Below, piece by piece: positions 7,331 to 14,178 of a stretch of 15,739 bases of DNA. The stretch lies in NCBI GenBank assembly GCA_013043085.1, contig JABDOU010000113.1, forward strand, positions 1 through 15,739, read 5' to 3'. The number at the start of each line of letters is the position of its first letter. Position 1 is the stretch's first letter. This DNA is from Acidimicrobiia bacterium (GTDB lineage Bacteria; Actinomycetota; Acidimicrobiia; Spongiisociales; SHLN01). The notes beneath the pieces are model-generated. The model was not told the origin of the DNA and ran no database searches. It saw nothing but the letters and a program-made list of their open reading frames with translations. The translations under genes and the position numbers were made by a program.

Positions 7331-7935
7331 GTTGTGGCCCCCAATGCGATGAGCCTTGGCTCCGCCTCGCCGTAGCCGACGTGAATGTGTTCGTAGACGA
7401 GTCCCAACCTGGTTGCGATTTCGGCCGAGCGTGCGAGAAGGTCCGGTGTGGGATTCTGCGATATATAGGCGACGCGCGTGTAGTTGCCGAAGTACATGTC
7501 GATGAGCTCCGGATGTTTGTCCATGCCAAGCCCACTCCACATGAATCGATCGAAGTGGCGCGTGAGGTAATCGGTGAGCCAGAGCGTTCCGAGCTGATCT
7601 TCCGACATCTGGGCGAACAAATCCGACCCGGCGAAGAACTCGTAACAATGGGCTCCGGGAAGCCGTTGGACTCCATATTCCTCGATGAGAGCGTCAAGGT
7701 GCCCTCCGGTGCCGCAGTCGCCATACGCAATGAAGATCTTGTCGTAGCGACCTTTCGCTCGATCAAGGCGCTTCTTGACGGCAGGGGTGATGTCCTTGGG
7801 CGTGTTGTGAAGGGCTGCCGGCAAGCACTCGACCGTCATGTGGTCAAGCCCGTTGCGGTGGGTGATATCCAGCAGCTCCCGGGCCAGCGCTCCGCAACCG
7901 AGAATCAGTATCTGAGGGGCGTCAGGCGGCGCCAC
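7327..7935 (-). CDS. DUF1638 family protein, probable accessory factor of the corrinoid system
   Basis: This 202-residue protein of unknown function has the features of DUF1638: an ILILGCGALARELLD opening, FIAYGDCGTGGHLD in the middle, and LPGAHCYEFFAG after it. Four cysteines (14, 37, 74, 97), three of them in glycine-rich motifs, could bind a metal or cluster; that is a guess from spacing. The strand-loop opening resembles a Rossmann-like fold. GTG 7935 overlaps the corrinoid gene stop by 14 bp, and its own stop overlaps the next GTG as GTGA. It is therefore probably translated together with the corrinoid protein and the small protein at 7016-7330. DUF1638 genes are known neighbours of methyltransferase and corrinoid genes in other bacteria and in methanogens, but no reaction is assigned to them here. 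The family call is fairly secure; the role is inferred from context. Confidence 0.8.
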   Translation of the reverse strand: MAPPDAPQILILGCGALARELLDITHRNGLDHMTVECLPAALHNTPKDITPAVKKRLDRAKGRYDKIFIAYGDCGTGGHLDALIEEYGVQRLPGAHCYEFFAGSDLFAQMSEDQLGTLWLTDYLTRHFDRFMWSGLGMDKHPELIDMYFGNYTRVAYISQNPTPDLLARSAEIATRLGLVYEHIHVGYGEAEPRLIALGATT

Positions 7936-8611
7936 GGCGTTCCATCACCAGCCGCTTGGCCGTCTCGGCTGCGATGGCCGCATCTCGGCAGTAGGCGGTG
8001 GCGCCGATCGCCTCGCCAAATTCCTCGTTGAGCGGTGCTCCGCCTACCAGAACGATGTAGTCGTCCCGGATTCCCTTTTCCTCGAGCGTGTCGATCACGA
8101 CCTTCATATACGGCATCGTGGTCGTTAGGAGAGCGGACATGCCGAGGATGTCCGGACTGTGTTCTTCGAGGGCGTTGAGGAACTCTTCCACGTCGGTGTT
8201 GATACCGAGATCGATGACCTCGAATCCAGCGCCTTCGAGCATCATCCCGACGAGATTTTTGCCGATGTCGTGAATGTCGCCCTTCACCGTGCCGATCACG
8301 ATCTTGCCGATCGACTCGGCACCGGTCTCGGCGAGCAGTGGCCGTAGGATCGCCATGCCCGCCTTCATAGCGTTTGCTGCCAGGAGAACCTCGGGGACGA
8401 AGAGGATGCCGTCGCGGAAATCGATCCCGACGATGCGCATGCCTTCAACCAGTGCCTTCTCCAGCACCTCGGTCGCAGTCCAGTCACGATCCAGCAAAAT
8501 GCGGGTGCCAACGTCGATCTCTTCCGCGAGACCGTCATAGAGATCGTCATGCATTTGCTCGACCAGCTCTTCGTCATTCAGAGTGTTGAGGTCGAGTTCT
8601 TCTTCGCTCAT
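7922..8611 (-). CDS. methyl-carrying corrinoid protein (MttC/MtgC/MtaC type)
   Basis: This 229-residue protein has the two-domain build of methyltransferase corrinoid proteins. A helical cap (about residues 10-95, with the FVPEVLLAANAMKAGM motif) precedes a Rossmann B12-binding domain. The cobalamin signature is complete: GDIHDIG with axial ligand His114, then MSALLTTTM (the S-x-L motif), then LVGGAPL. Cobalamin is bound base-off/His-on, and the protein shuttles methyl groups between the MttB-type enzyme and the THF methyltransferase. ATG 8611 is the first start that fits the family; the open frame further up to 8713 encodes unrelated residues in the control region. GAGCAGG upstream is a modest ribosome-binding site. 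Residues 1-33 are markedly acidic, which is notable because likely partners carry Arg-rich tails. It is the first gene of the seven-gene minus-strand operon. Confidence 0.94.
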   Translation of the reverse strand: MSEEELDLNTLNDEELVEQMHDDLYDGLAEEIDVGTRILLDRDWTATEVLEKALVEGMRIVGIDFRDGILFVPEVLLAANAMKAGMAILRPLLAETGAESIGKIVIGTVKGDIHDIGKNLVGMMLEGAGFEVIDLGINTDVEEFLNALEEHSPDILGMSALLTTTMPYMKVVIDTLEEKGIRDDYIVLVGGAPLNEEFGEAIGATAYCRDAAIAAETAKRLVMERRGAA

Positions 8612-8630
8612 TTGGCCTGCTCGTTTGACA

Positions 8631-8677
8631 GTTCCGGGTCCAGTTCCACGATGCGGAACGGTGCTACATGACGGAAC
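8631..8677. promoter_or_regulatory. GTTCC/GGAAC repeat cluster, possible operator or mRNA stem
   Basis: GTTCC occurs at 8631-8635 and 8643-8647, and its complement GGAAC at 8655-8659 and 8673-8677. The first three starts are 12 bp apart. The inner pair forms an inverted repeat with a 7-bp centre. The cluster lies between the proposed minus-strand promoter and the corrinoid gene start, so it could be a repressor site or fold in the 5' leader. No regulator gene is in the window. Confidence 0.35.
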
Positions 8678-8679
8678 AA

Positions 8680-8709
8680 ACGATACAACACAAAGGACAC
8701 GATTGTCTA
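8680..8709 (-). promoter_or_regulatory. candidate sigma-70-like promoter for the corrinoid operon
   Basis: On the minus strand TAGACA (8709-8704; five of six matches to TTGACA) is followed after 18 nt by TATCGT (8685-8680; four of six matches to TATAAT). Transcription would begin near 8673, giving a leader of about 60 nt before the corrinoid ATG. It is a consensus match only, but lies in the sole sizeable gap upstream of the operon. Confidence 0.35.
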
Positions 8710-8757
8710 TCAAAACCTTTTGAAGCCAGACCCGTCACAGGTGGAATTCCGTATGCG

Positions 8758-8790
8758 TGGTATGTAGTGTTCGGCCGCCGCTCGTGCGGC
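8758..8790 (+). promoter_or_regulatory. candidate extended -10 and leader hairpin for the dehydrogenase-ETF operon
   Basis: TGG-TATGTA at 8758-8766 resembles an extended -10 element; no convincing -35 box is seen upstream. A small stem (GCCGC 8774-8778 paired with GCGGC 8786-8790, 7-nt loop) would lie at the start of the transcript, before the AAGGAG ribosome-binding site at 8803-8808. Both are weak signals. Confidence 0.25.
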
Positions 8791-8818
8791 AGTAGCGCAG
8801 GCAAGGAGCCCCGAATGA

Positions 8819-11341
8819 GTGATCCGATTGAGTGATTCCGAGCTACCGAAGCAAGCGAGTGTCGTGGTCATCGGTGCCGGCATTGTCGGCAACTGCATTG
8901 TCGGACATTTGGCCGAGATGGGTTGGCGCGACATCGTTCAGCTGGACAAGGGTCCTTTGCCGAATCCGGGTGGATCGACGGGTCACGCATCCAATTTCAT
9001 CTTCCCTGTGGATCACAACAAAGAGATGGCGATGTTGACGCTGGACAGTCAGCTTCAGTACGAAGAGATGGGTGTCAGCACCACCAGCGGTGGCATCGAG
9101 GTGGCCCGCACCGAAGAACGGATGGAAGAGCTGCGAAGGCGAATGACCTCATCGAAAGCATGGGGAATCGAATCTCACCTGGTCTCGCCCGCAGAAGTCA
9201 AAGAGCTGGTTCCCTTTATTGACGAGTCCGTGATCATCGGTGGGTTCTACACGCCGTCGGTATCGGTGGTTGATTCCCTGCGGGCGGGCACCATCATGCG
9301 CGAACGGGCGCAGGCTCTCGACGCCATCACCATTTCACCGGTAACCGAGGTCGAGGACATCATCGTCGAGCGTGGCCGCGTCACAGGTGTGCTCACCGAC
9401 AAGGGTTTGATCAGCGCCGATCACGTACTCATCGCTTGCGGCGTGTGGAGTCCCAAACTGGCCGCAATGGCCGGTGCCACCATTCCGCTGACCCCGGCAG
9501 TACATCAGATGATCGACGTCGGGCCGCTCGAGATGTTGCAGGCAACCAACAATGAGATCGGGTATCCGATCGTGCGAGATATGGACACGTTCTGCTACGA
9601 GCGGCAAACGGGTGGATCCATGGAAGTCGGCTCATATGCCCACAGACCGATTCTGCACAGGCCGGAGTCGATTCCTTCCATCGAGGAAGCCCGGCTGTCG
9701 CCAACGGAACTGCCCCTGACCCAGGACGATTTCGACCCCCAGCTCGAACAGGCTCTCGAACTGATGCCGTTTCTAGGCGATGCAGAGATGCGCTATGGCA
9801 TCAACGGTCTGCTATCGCTCACACCGGACGGGATGCCCCTACTCGGAGAGACCGTTGAAGTCGAGAATCTTTGGTCGGCCGCCGCGGTTTGGATCAAGGA
9901 GGGTCCCGGGATCGGCAAGCTCGTGGCCGAATGGATGACTCACGGCTACCCGGAAATCGATCCCCACAGCAGTGATATCGCGCGGTTCTACGACTATGCC
10001 CGGACCTGGCATCACGTCGAAGCAAGGACCAGCGAAGCGTTCAACAAGACCTACGGCATCATTCATCCCCGGGAACAATGGGATTCGGACCGGAACAAAC
10101 GCATCAGTCCCTTCTACGTCCGTGAACGGGAGCTGGGGGCCGTGTTCTTCGAAGCGGGAGGGTGGGAGCGACCGCAGTGGTACGAGAGCAACCGGGACCT
10201 GGTCGAGACCAATGCGGACCGCATCCCAACACGTGAGCATGAGTGGGATGCACGGTGGTATTCACCGATCATCAATGCCGAACACCTCCATCTCCGTGAG
10301 CATGTAGGCATGGTCGACCTCAGCGCGTTTGCCATCTTCGACGTCACAGGCCCGGGCGTAGTCGATTACATCCAGCATATGGCTGTAAATCAATGCGACG
10401 TCGAGGTGGGCCGGGCCGTGTATACGCCCATTCTCACGCATGACGGCGGATTCCGATCGGACCTCACGATCATGCGACTGGGAGAGGAGCATTACCGCAT
10501 TGTCACCGGCGGCGGTGACGGCGGCCGGGACTCGTACTGGTTCAAGAAGAATCTTCCCGAAGACGGTTCCGTCAACTTTGAAGACAAGACGTCGGCGATC
10601 GCCACCCTTGGTGTGTGGGGACCGGCCGCGCGAGCGCTCATGGAGTCGGTTACCGAAGACGACATATCCAACGAGGCGCTTCCGTACGGCAGGACCAGGG
10701 AAGTGACCATCGGCGGCATCAAGGCACTGATGTTTCGTATCAGTTATGTCGGGGATCTGGGATGGGAAATCTATGTTCCGATGGAGCGTGGACTTCAACT
10801 GTGGGACACCGTCTGGGAAGCGGGTCAGGCACACAACGTTCGTCCTGTCGGGGGAGGGGTCTATGGCAACACCGGTCGGATCGAAAAGGGATACCGTCTC
10901 ATGGGGGCCGAGCTGGAGTCCGAGTACACGCCGGTTGAAGCCGGCCTGGCGCGACCAAGGGTCAAATCGGCCGACTTCATCGGCAAAGAGGCCTATCTGA
11001 AGGCGCGAGAAGAAGGCCCGGCAGCTGTGCTCTGTACGTTCACGATGGAGGACCAGACTTCGGCTGCAGGTATCGAGCGCTTCCCGTCTGGCAATGAGCC
11101 GATTCTCACTGCCGGTGGCGAGCGCATCGTCGACTCCAAAGGACGGCCATCGTACGTTACGACAGCGGGGGCCGGCCCATCTGTCGGCAAGTATCTCTTG
11201 CTCGGCTATCTCCCGAGCGATCTGGCCGTCGAGGGAGACGACTTCTCGGTGATGTACATGAACGAGCTATATCCGATCAAGGTAGCTGTTGCCGGTTCAA
11301 CGCCCTTGTTTGATCCAGACGACAGCCGGATGAAGCTCTGA
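8819..11341 (+). CDS. FAD-dependent dimethylglycine/sarcosine dehydrogenase-like protein with GcvT folate domain
   Basis: This 840-residue fusion oxidatively demethylates an N-methyl amine and, in characterised relatives, passes the carbon to THF as methylene-THF. Residues 14-380 form a DAO-type FAD domain with VVVIGAGIVGN at the start and GGSTGHAS, whose His56 matches the histidine that binds FAD covalently in dimethylglycine dehydrogenases. A linker region follows. The GcvT aminomethyltransferase part runs from about 420, including VGMVDLSAFA, GGFRSDLTIMRL, YVGDLGWEIYVP, GRIEKGYR and YTPVEAGLA, with a GcvT C-terminal barrel to the end. Adjacent ETF genes suggest ETF, not oxygen, is the electron acceptor. 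The start is unsettled. AAGGAG at 8803-8808 is best placed for ATG 8815, but that frame stops after six codons. In-frame candidates are GTG 8819 and TTG 8828. Dimethylglycine is the favoured substrate because the operon opposite encodes a betaine-type methyltransferase; sarcosine or another N-methyl amine is possible. Confidence 0.88.
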   Translation: MIRLSDSELPKQASVVVIGAGIVGNCIVGHLAEMGWRDIVQLDKGPLPNPGGSTGHASNFIFPVDHNKEMAMLTLDSQLQYEEMGVSTTSGGIEVARTEERMEELRRRMTSSKAWGIESHLVSPAEVKELVPFIDESVIIGGFYTPSVSVVDSLRAGTIMRERAQALDAITISPVTEVEDIIVERGRVTGVLTDKGLISADHVLIACGVWSPKLAAMAGATIPLTPAVHQMIDVGPLEMLQATNNEIGYPIVRDMDTFCYERQTGGSMEVGSYAHRPILHRPESIPSIEEARLSPTELPLTQDDFDPQLEQALELMPFLGDAEMRYGINGLLSLTPDGMPLLGETVEVENLWSAAAVWIKEGPGIGKLVAEWMTHGYPEIDPHSSDIARFYDYARTWHHVEARTSEAFNKTYGIIHPREQWDSDRNKRISPFYVRERELGAVFFEAGGWERPQWYESNRDLVETNADRIPTREHEWDARWYSPIINAEHLHLREHVGMVDLSAFAIFDVTGPGVVDYIQHMAVNQCDVEVGRAVYTPILTHDGGFRSDLTIMRLGEEHYRIVTGGGDGGRDSYWFKKNLPEDGSVNFEDKTSAIATLGVWGPAARALMESVTEDDISNEALPYGRTREVTIGGIKALMFRISYVGDLGWEIYVPMERGLQLWDTVWEAGQAHNVRPVGGGVYGNTGRIEKGYRLMGAELESEYTPVEAGLARPRVKSADFIGKEAYLKAREEGPAAVLCTFTMEDQTSAAGIERFPSGNEPILTAGGERIVDSKGRPSYVTTAGAGPSVGKYLLLGYLPSDLAVEGDDFSVMYMNELYPIKVAVAGSTPLFDPDDSRMKL

Positions 11342-11343
11342 CG

Positions 11344-12105
11344 ATGCGGATTCTGGTTTGCATCAAACGGGTCCCGGCCCCCGGGGCCAAGATCAACTTG
11401 ACCGGCGATGCGCAGGCCATAGACCCGACGAATCTGGGCTTCACCATCAGTCCGCATGAGGAGTGCGCCGTCGAGGAGGCTGTGCAGCAAGCTGAGCAAC
11501 ACGATGGCTCTGTCACGGTATTGACGTTGGGACCGGCTGCCGCAGAGGAGCAACTGCGCTCGGCGCTCGCAGTCGGAGCCGACGCAGCATTCTTGATGCC
11601 GACAGATGGCTCGGCCTGGGATCCAATGGCCACCGCTCGCGCGTTGACGGCCGGCATCGGAGAGCTGGAGACGGACGGACCATTCGATCTGATCTTCTTT
11701 GGCAATGAGTCGGCCGACAGCGGTGGATACCAGGTGGGTATACGGGTTGCCCGTGCATTAGGCCGCCCCATGGTCAATGGCATCAAGGGCGTGGCGGTCA
11801 GTAATGGCGTCGTGACCGCCAGACGCGAAACCGCTACGTCCAATGAGGTCTTCGAGCTTCCACTCCCGGCCGTCCTCGGCATCAAGGAGGGAATCAATCT
11901 GCCGCGCTATCCCACGCTCAAAGGACGTATGGCCGCGAAGAAGAAAGAAGTTGTTTCCTCGATTCCGGAGCATCGGCCAGGCGGTCCCGAGCTGATAAGG
12001 CTGCTGACTCCACCGCAGCAGACGACTACCACCGTGATCCTGGGAACCGGCCCGGAGGCAGCTCCCGCTCTTGTCGATGTGCTCGAGGAAGCAGGCATTC
12101 TGTGA
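11344..12105 (+). CDS. etfB: electron transfer flavoprotein, beta subunit
   Basis: This 253-residue soluble protein is the beta (FixA-type) subunit of ETF. It opens with MRILVCIKRVPAPG, has the FGNESADSGGYQVG segment, and contains the family's late block LPLPAVLGIKEGINLPRYPTL followed by KGRMAAKKKEV, the loop that recognises partner dehydrogenases plus the conserved AKKK. It pairs with the alpha subunit to bind one FAD and an AMP, collects electrons from a dehydrogenase, and hands them to ETF:ubiquinone oxidoreductase, which is not in this window. ATG 11344 lies 2 nt after the dehydrogenase stop and its stop overlaps etfA, so dehydrogenase, etfB and etfA form one unit. This suggests a dedicated ETF for the dehydrogenase, though a housekeeping ETF cannot be excluded. 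Confidence 0.95.
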   Translation: MRILVCIKRVPAPGAKINLTGDAQAIDPTNLGFTISPHEECAVEEAVQQAEQHDGSVTVLTLGPAAAEEQLRSALAVGADAAFLMPTDGSAWDPMATARALTAGIGELETDGPFDLIFFGNESADSGGYQVGIRVARALGRPMVNGIKGVAVSNGVVTARRETATSNEVFELPLPAVLGIKEGINLPRYPTLKGRMAAKKKEVVSSIPEHRPGGPELIRLLTPPQQTTTTVILGTGPEAAPALVDVLEEAGIL

Positions 12106-13049
12106 GCGTGTTCGTTCTAGTCGAACACGATCGTGGCGAGGTCGAGCCGGCGTCGCTGGAGGCGCTGACCTTCGCGCGGACCCGCGGTGACGTTACGGCG
12201 GTCGTCGTTGGGGAGGGTGCGGATCAGGCGGCTGCCGGGCTCGGAGGCTACGGAGCCTCGCACATCACGATTGCCACCAATGAGCTCCTCGCTGATTATG
12301 GACCGGATGCGTGGGCCGATGCGCTCGCCCAGGTCGTTGGGGCAGCCGGCGCCACCGAGGTTCTGGCGGCGGGCACCGATCGCGGGAACGAGGTCATTGC
12401 CCAACTTGCCGCCAGACTGGATCTACCGATGGCTGCGAATGTGCTGGAACTCGCCAAACCCGGTGAGGTGTTGCGGCTTCAATGGGGTGGTTCGTTGCAT
12501 GAGCTGGCCGCGTTCGAAGAACCGATGCTGCTGTATACGATCTCGCCGCATTCCATAGAGGCAACCGGAGGAGCGGGGGCGAGTGGCACGGTGGTCGAGC
12601 AGCCGATAGAACTGGACGAGTCTGCAACGGTCACCATGATCAAGGATCGGGTGACCACCGCTGAGGGTATAACCCTCGCGACAGCACCGATTGTCGTGAG
12701 CGGCGGCAGGGGCATGGGTTCGGCTGAGGCCTTTGACATGCTCGAAGAGTTGGCAGATCTCGTCGGAGGCAAGGTCGGCTGCTCCCGGGTTGTGACAAAC
12801 AACGGGTGGCGTAACCATCGTGACCAGGTGGGTCAGACCGGTACGGTCGTGGCGCCGGATGTTTATCTCGCGTGTGGCATCAGCGGTGCAATCCAGCATT
12901 GGGTGGGAATGATGAATGCAAAGACGGTTATTGCCATCAACACCGACAAAGATGCCCCGATGGTCACCAAAGCCGACTACGCCATCGTGGCGGATCTCCA
13001 TGATGTGGTTCCTGCCTTGATAGAGGAAGTGAAACGACGCCGCGCCTGA
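12102..13049 (+). CDS. etfA: electron transfer flavoprotein, alpha subunit
   Basis: This 315-residue protein has the standard alpha (FixB-type) layout: an N-terminal domain, then the FAD-binding C-terminal half beginning at VVSGGRGMGSAEAF. The C-terminal half has VGCSRVVTNNGW, QVGQTGTVVAPDVYLACGIS, GAIQHWVGM, AINTDKDAPM and ADYAIVADLHDVVPAL. It binds FAD and, with EtfB, carries electrons from the adjacent dehydrogenase toward the respiratory quinone pool. The start is GTG 12102, overlapping the etfB stop as GTGA, so translation is coupled. It is the last gene of the tightly packed plus-strand unit; 126 bp without a gene follow before the homocysteine methyltransferase. Confidence 0.96.
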   Translation: MSVFVLVEHDRGEVEPASLEALTFARTRGDVTAVVVGEGADQAAAGLGGYGASHITIATNELLADYGPDAWADALAQVVGAAGATEVLAAGTDRGNEVIAQLAARLDLPMAANVLELAKPGEVLRLQWGGSLHELAAFEEPMLLYTISPHSIEATGGAGASGTVVEQPIELDESATVTMIKDRVTTAEGITLATAPIVVSGGRGMGSAEAFDMLEELADLVGGKVGCSRVVTNNGWRNHRDQVGQTGTVVAPDVYLACGISGAIQHWVGMMNAKTVIAINTDKDAPMVTKADYAIVADLHDVVPALIEEVKRRRA

Positions 13050-13069
13050 GTGGACCGTGGCTAGTGTTC

Positions 13070-13114
13070 TTGTCAGCGCCAGATTTGATTGTCAGCTTGC
13101 GGGCGCGTTACAAA
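13070..13114 (+). promoter_or_regulatory. TTGTCAGC direct repeat and weak promoter before the homocysteine methyltransferase gene
   Basis: The 126-bp gap contains TTGTCAGC twice (13070-13077 and 13089-13096), 19 bp apart start to start. A weak promoter, TTGATT at 13085-13090 then TACAAA at 13109-13114 with an 18-nt spacer, overlaps the second copy. This could give the gene its own control. I see no riboswitch fold and no strong terminator after etfA. Confidence 0.25.
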
Positions 13115-13175
13115 TGCAGCTAAAGCGGCCGACCCCCGCTCTACCTGCTTCATAACTCCAACCTTTAGGAGAACC

Positions 13176-14174
13176 ATGAGCAGCTCCATATTCACCAACC
13201 TTCTCGACACGCATCCGATCCTGGTTGCCGATGGCGCCATGGGAACCTCCTTGTTTGATCTCGGGCTCGAAAGCGGCGGCTGTCCGGAGTTTCTCAATGT
13301 CGAGGAACCGGATCTGATCGGCAAGGTTCACCGCCAGTTCATCGAGGCAGGCGCTGACATCATCCTCACCAACACGTTTGGAGGAAATCGATGTCGGCTG
13401 AAGCTGCATAAGGCTGAGGGGAGAGTTGCCGAGCTCAATCAAGCGGCGGTGGCGATCGCTCGAGCAGCTGCCGACGCTGCTGATCGTCCGGTGGCCGTCG
13501 CAGCGAGCGTTGGACCGACCGGTGATTTGTATGAGCCGGTCGGGCCGCTTTCCTATGACGAAGGGTTTACCGCTTTCTCTGAACAGATTGCAGCAGTGGC
13601 TGATGCCGGCGTGGACGTGATCTGGATCGAGACGTTGTCAAGCATCGAAGAAGCCCAGGCCGCGCTTGATGCCGCGAACACAGTTGCGCTGCCAACAGTG
13701 GTGACTATGAGTTTTGACACCAATGGACGAACCATGATGGGAGTGCGACCGAAGGAGGTCGCCGAGTGGGCACGGGCGCAGAGACCGGCGCCGATCGGGC
13801 TTGGCGCCAACTGCGGTATCGGCCCGTCAGATGTCGTCCAGGCTGCGCTCGATATGCGTGGAGCCGGGACCAAGACTGATCTCGTGGTGGTTGCGAAAAC
13901 TAACTGCGGTATTCCTCTGTACTCCGATGGAGTGCTGTCCTATCCGACAGCGCCGACTGCGATGGCCGACTACGTGGAAATGGCTGCACGGGCTGGAGCC
14001 CGGATCATCGGATCGTGTTGTGGGTCGGGGCCTGCCCATATTGCCGCCATACGCTCGGCGGTCGACGCCCACGCAGCCGGAGGGCCCACCACGCCGGACG
14101 AGATCGCTGCACGCCTGGGTGGCGAGGTTCGCACCGAGCCGACCCGCGTCCGAACAAGGCGCCGAACGGGCTGA
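13176..14174 (+). CDS. zinc-dependent homocysteine S-methyltransferase (betaine-homocysteine methyltransferase type)
   Basis: This 332-residue TIM-barrel enzyme transfers a methyl group to homocysteine to give methionine. The barrel starts with ILVADGAMGTSLFDLG and has ILTNTFGGN, SVGPTGDL and IWIETLSS. The zinc ligands are Cys213 in GANCG and Cys281/Cys282 in GSCCG, as in MetH module 1, BHMT and MmuM enzymes. The start is ATG 13176, preceded by TTTAGGAGAACC; the same frame opens at 13089 but that stretch is in the intergenic region and unlike the family. No pterin- or cobalamin-binding domain is attached, so the donor must be betaine, another small methylated compound, or the methyl-corrinoid protein encoded at 7922-8611. 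The C-terminus extends past the barrel into an Arg-rich tail (RVRTRRRTG). It converges with the aldolase gene, with stops 4 bp apart. Confidence 0.9.
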   Translation: MSSSIFTNLLDTHPILVADGAMGTSLFDLGLESGGCPEFLNVEEPDLIGKVHRQFIEAGADIILTNTFGGNRCRLKLHKAEGRVAELNQAAVAIARAAADAADRPVAVAASVGPTGDLYEPVGPLSYDEGFTAFSEQIAAVADAGVDVIWIETLSSIEEAQAALDAANTVALPTVVTMSFDTNGRTMMGVRPKEVAEWARAQRPAPIGLGANCGIGPSDVVQAALDMRGAGTKTDLVVVAKTNCGIPLYSDGVLSYPTAPTAMADYVEMAARAGARIIGSCCGSGPAHIAAIRSAVDAHAAGGPTTPDEIAARLGGEVRTEPTRVRTRRRTG

Positions 14175-14178
14175 GTAC

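Noticed and set aside
8612..8713. Longer corrinoid protein starting at 8713
   Set aside because: The added residues are unlike the family and would cover the promoter region and GTTCC repeats; ATG 8611 gives the expected cap domain.
8612..8818. Cobalamin riboswitch before the corrinoid operon
   Set aside because: I find no B12-box-like GCCACTG on either strand and the space is small.
13050..13175. SAM or SAH riboswitch before the homocysteine methyltransferase
   Set aside because: No matching multi-stem pattern is visible by eye; only short direct repeats are seen. A covariance-model scan would settle it.
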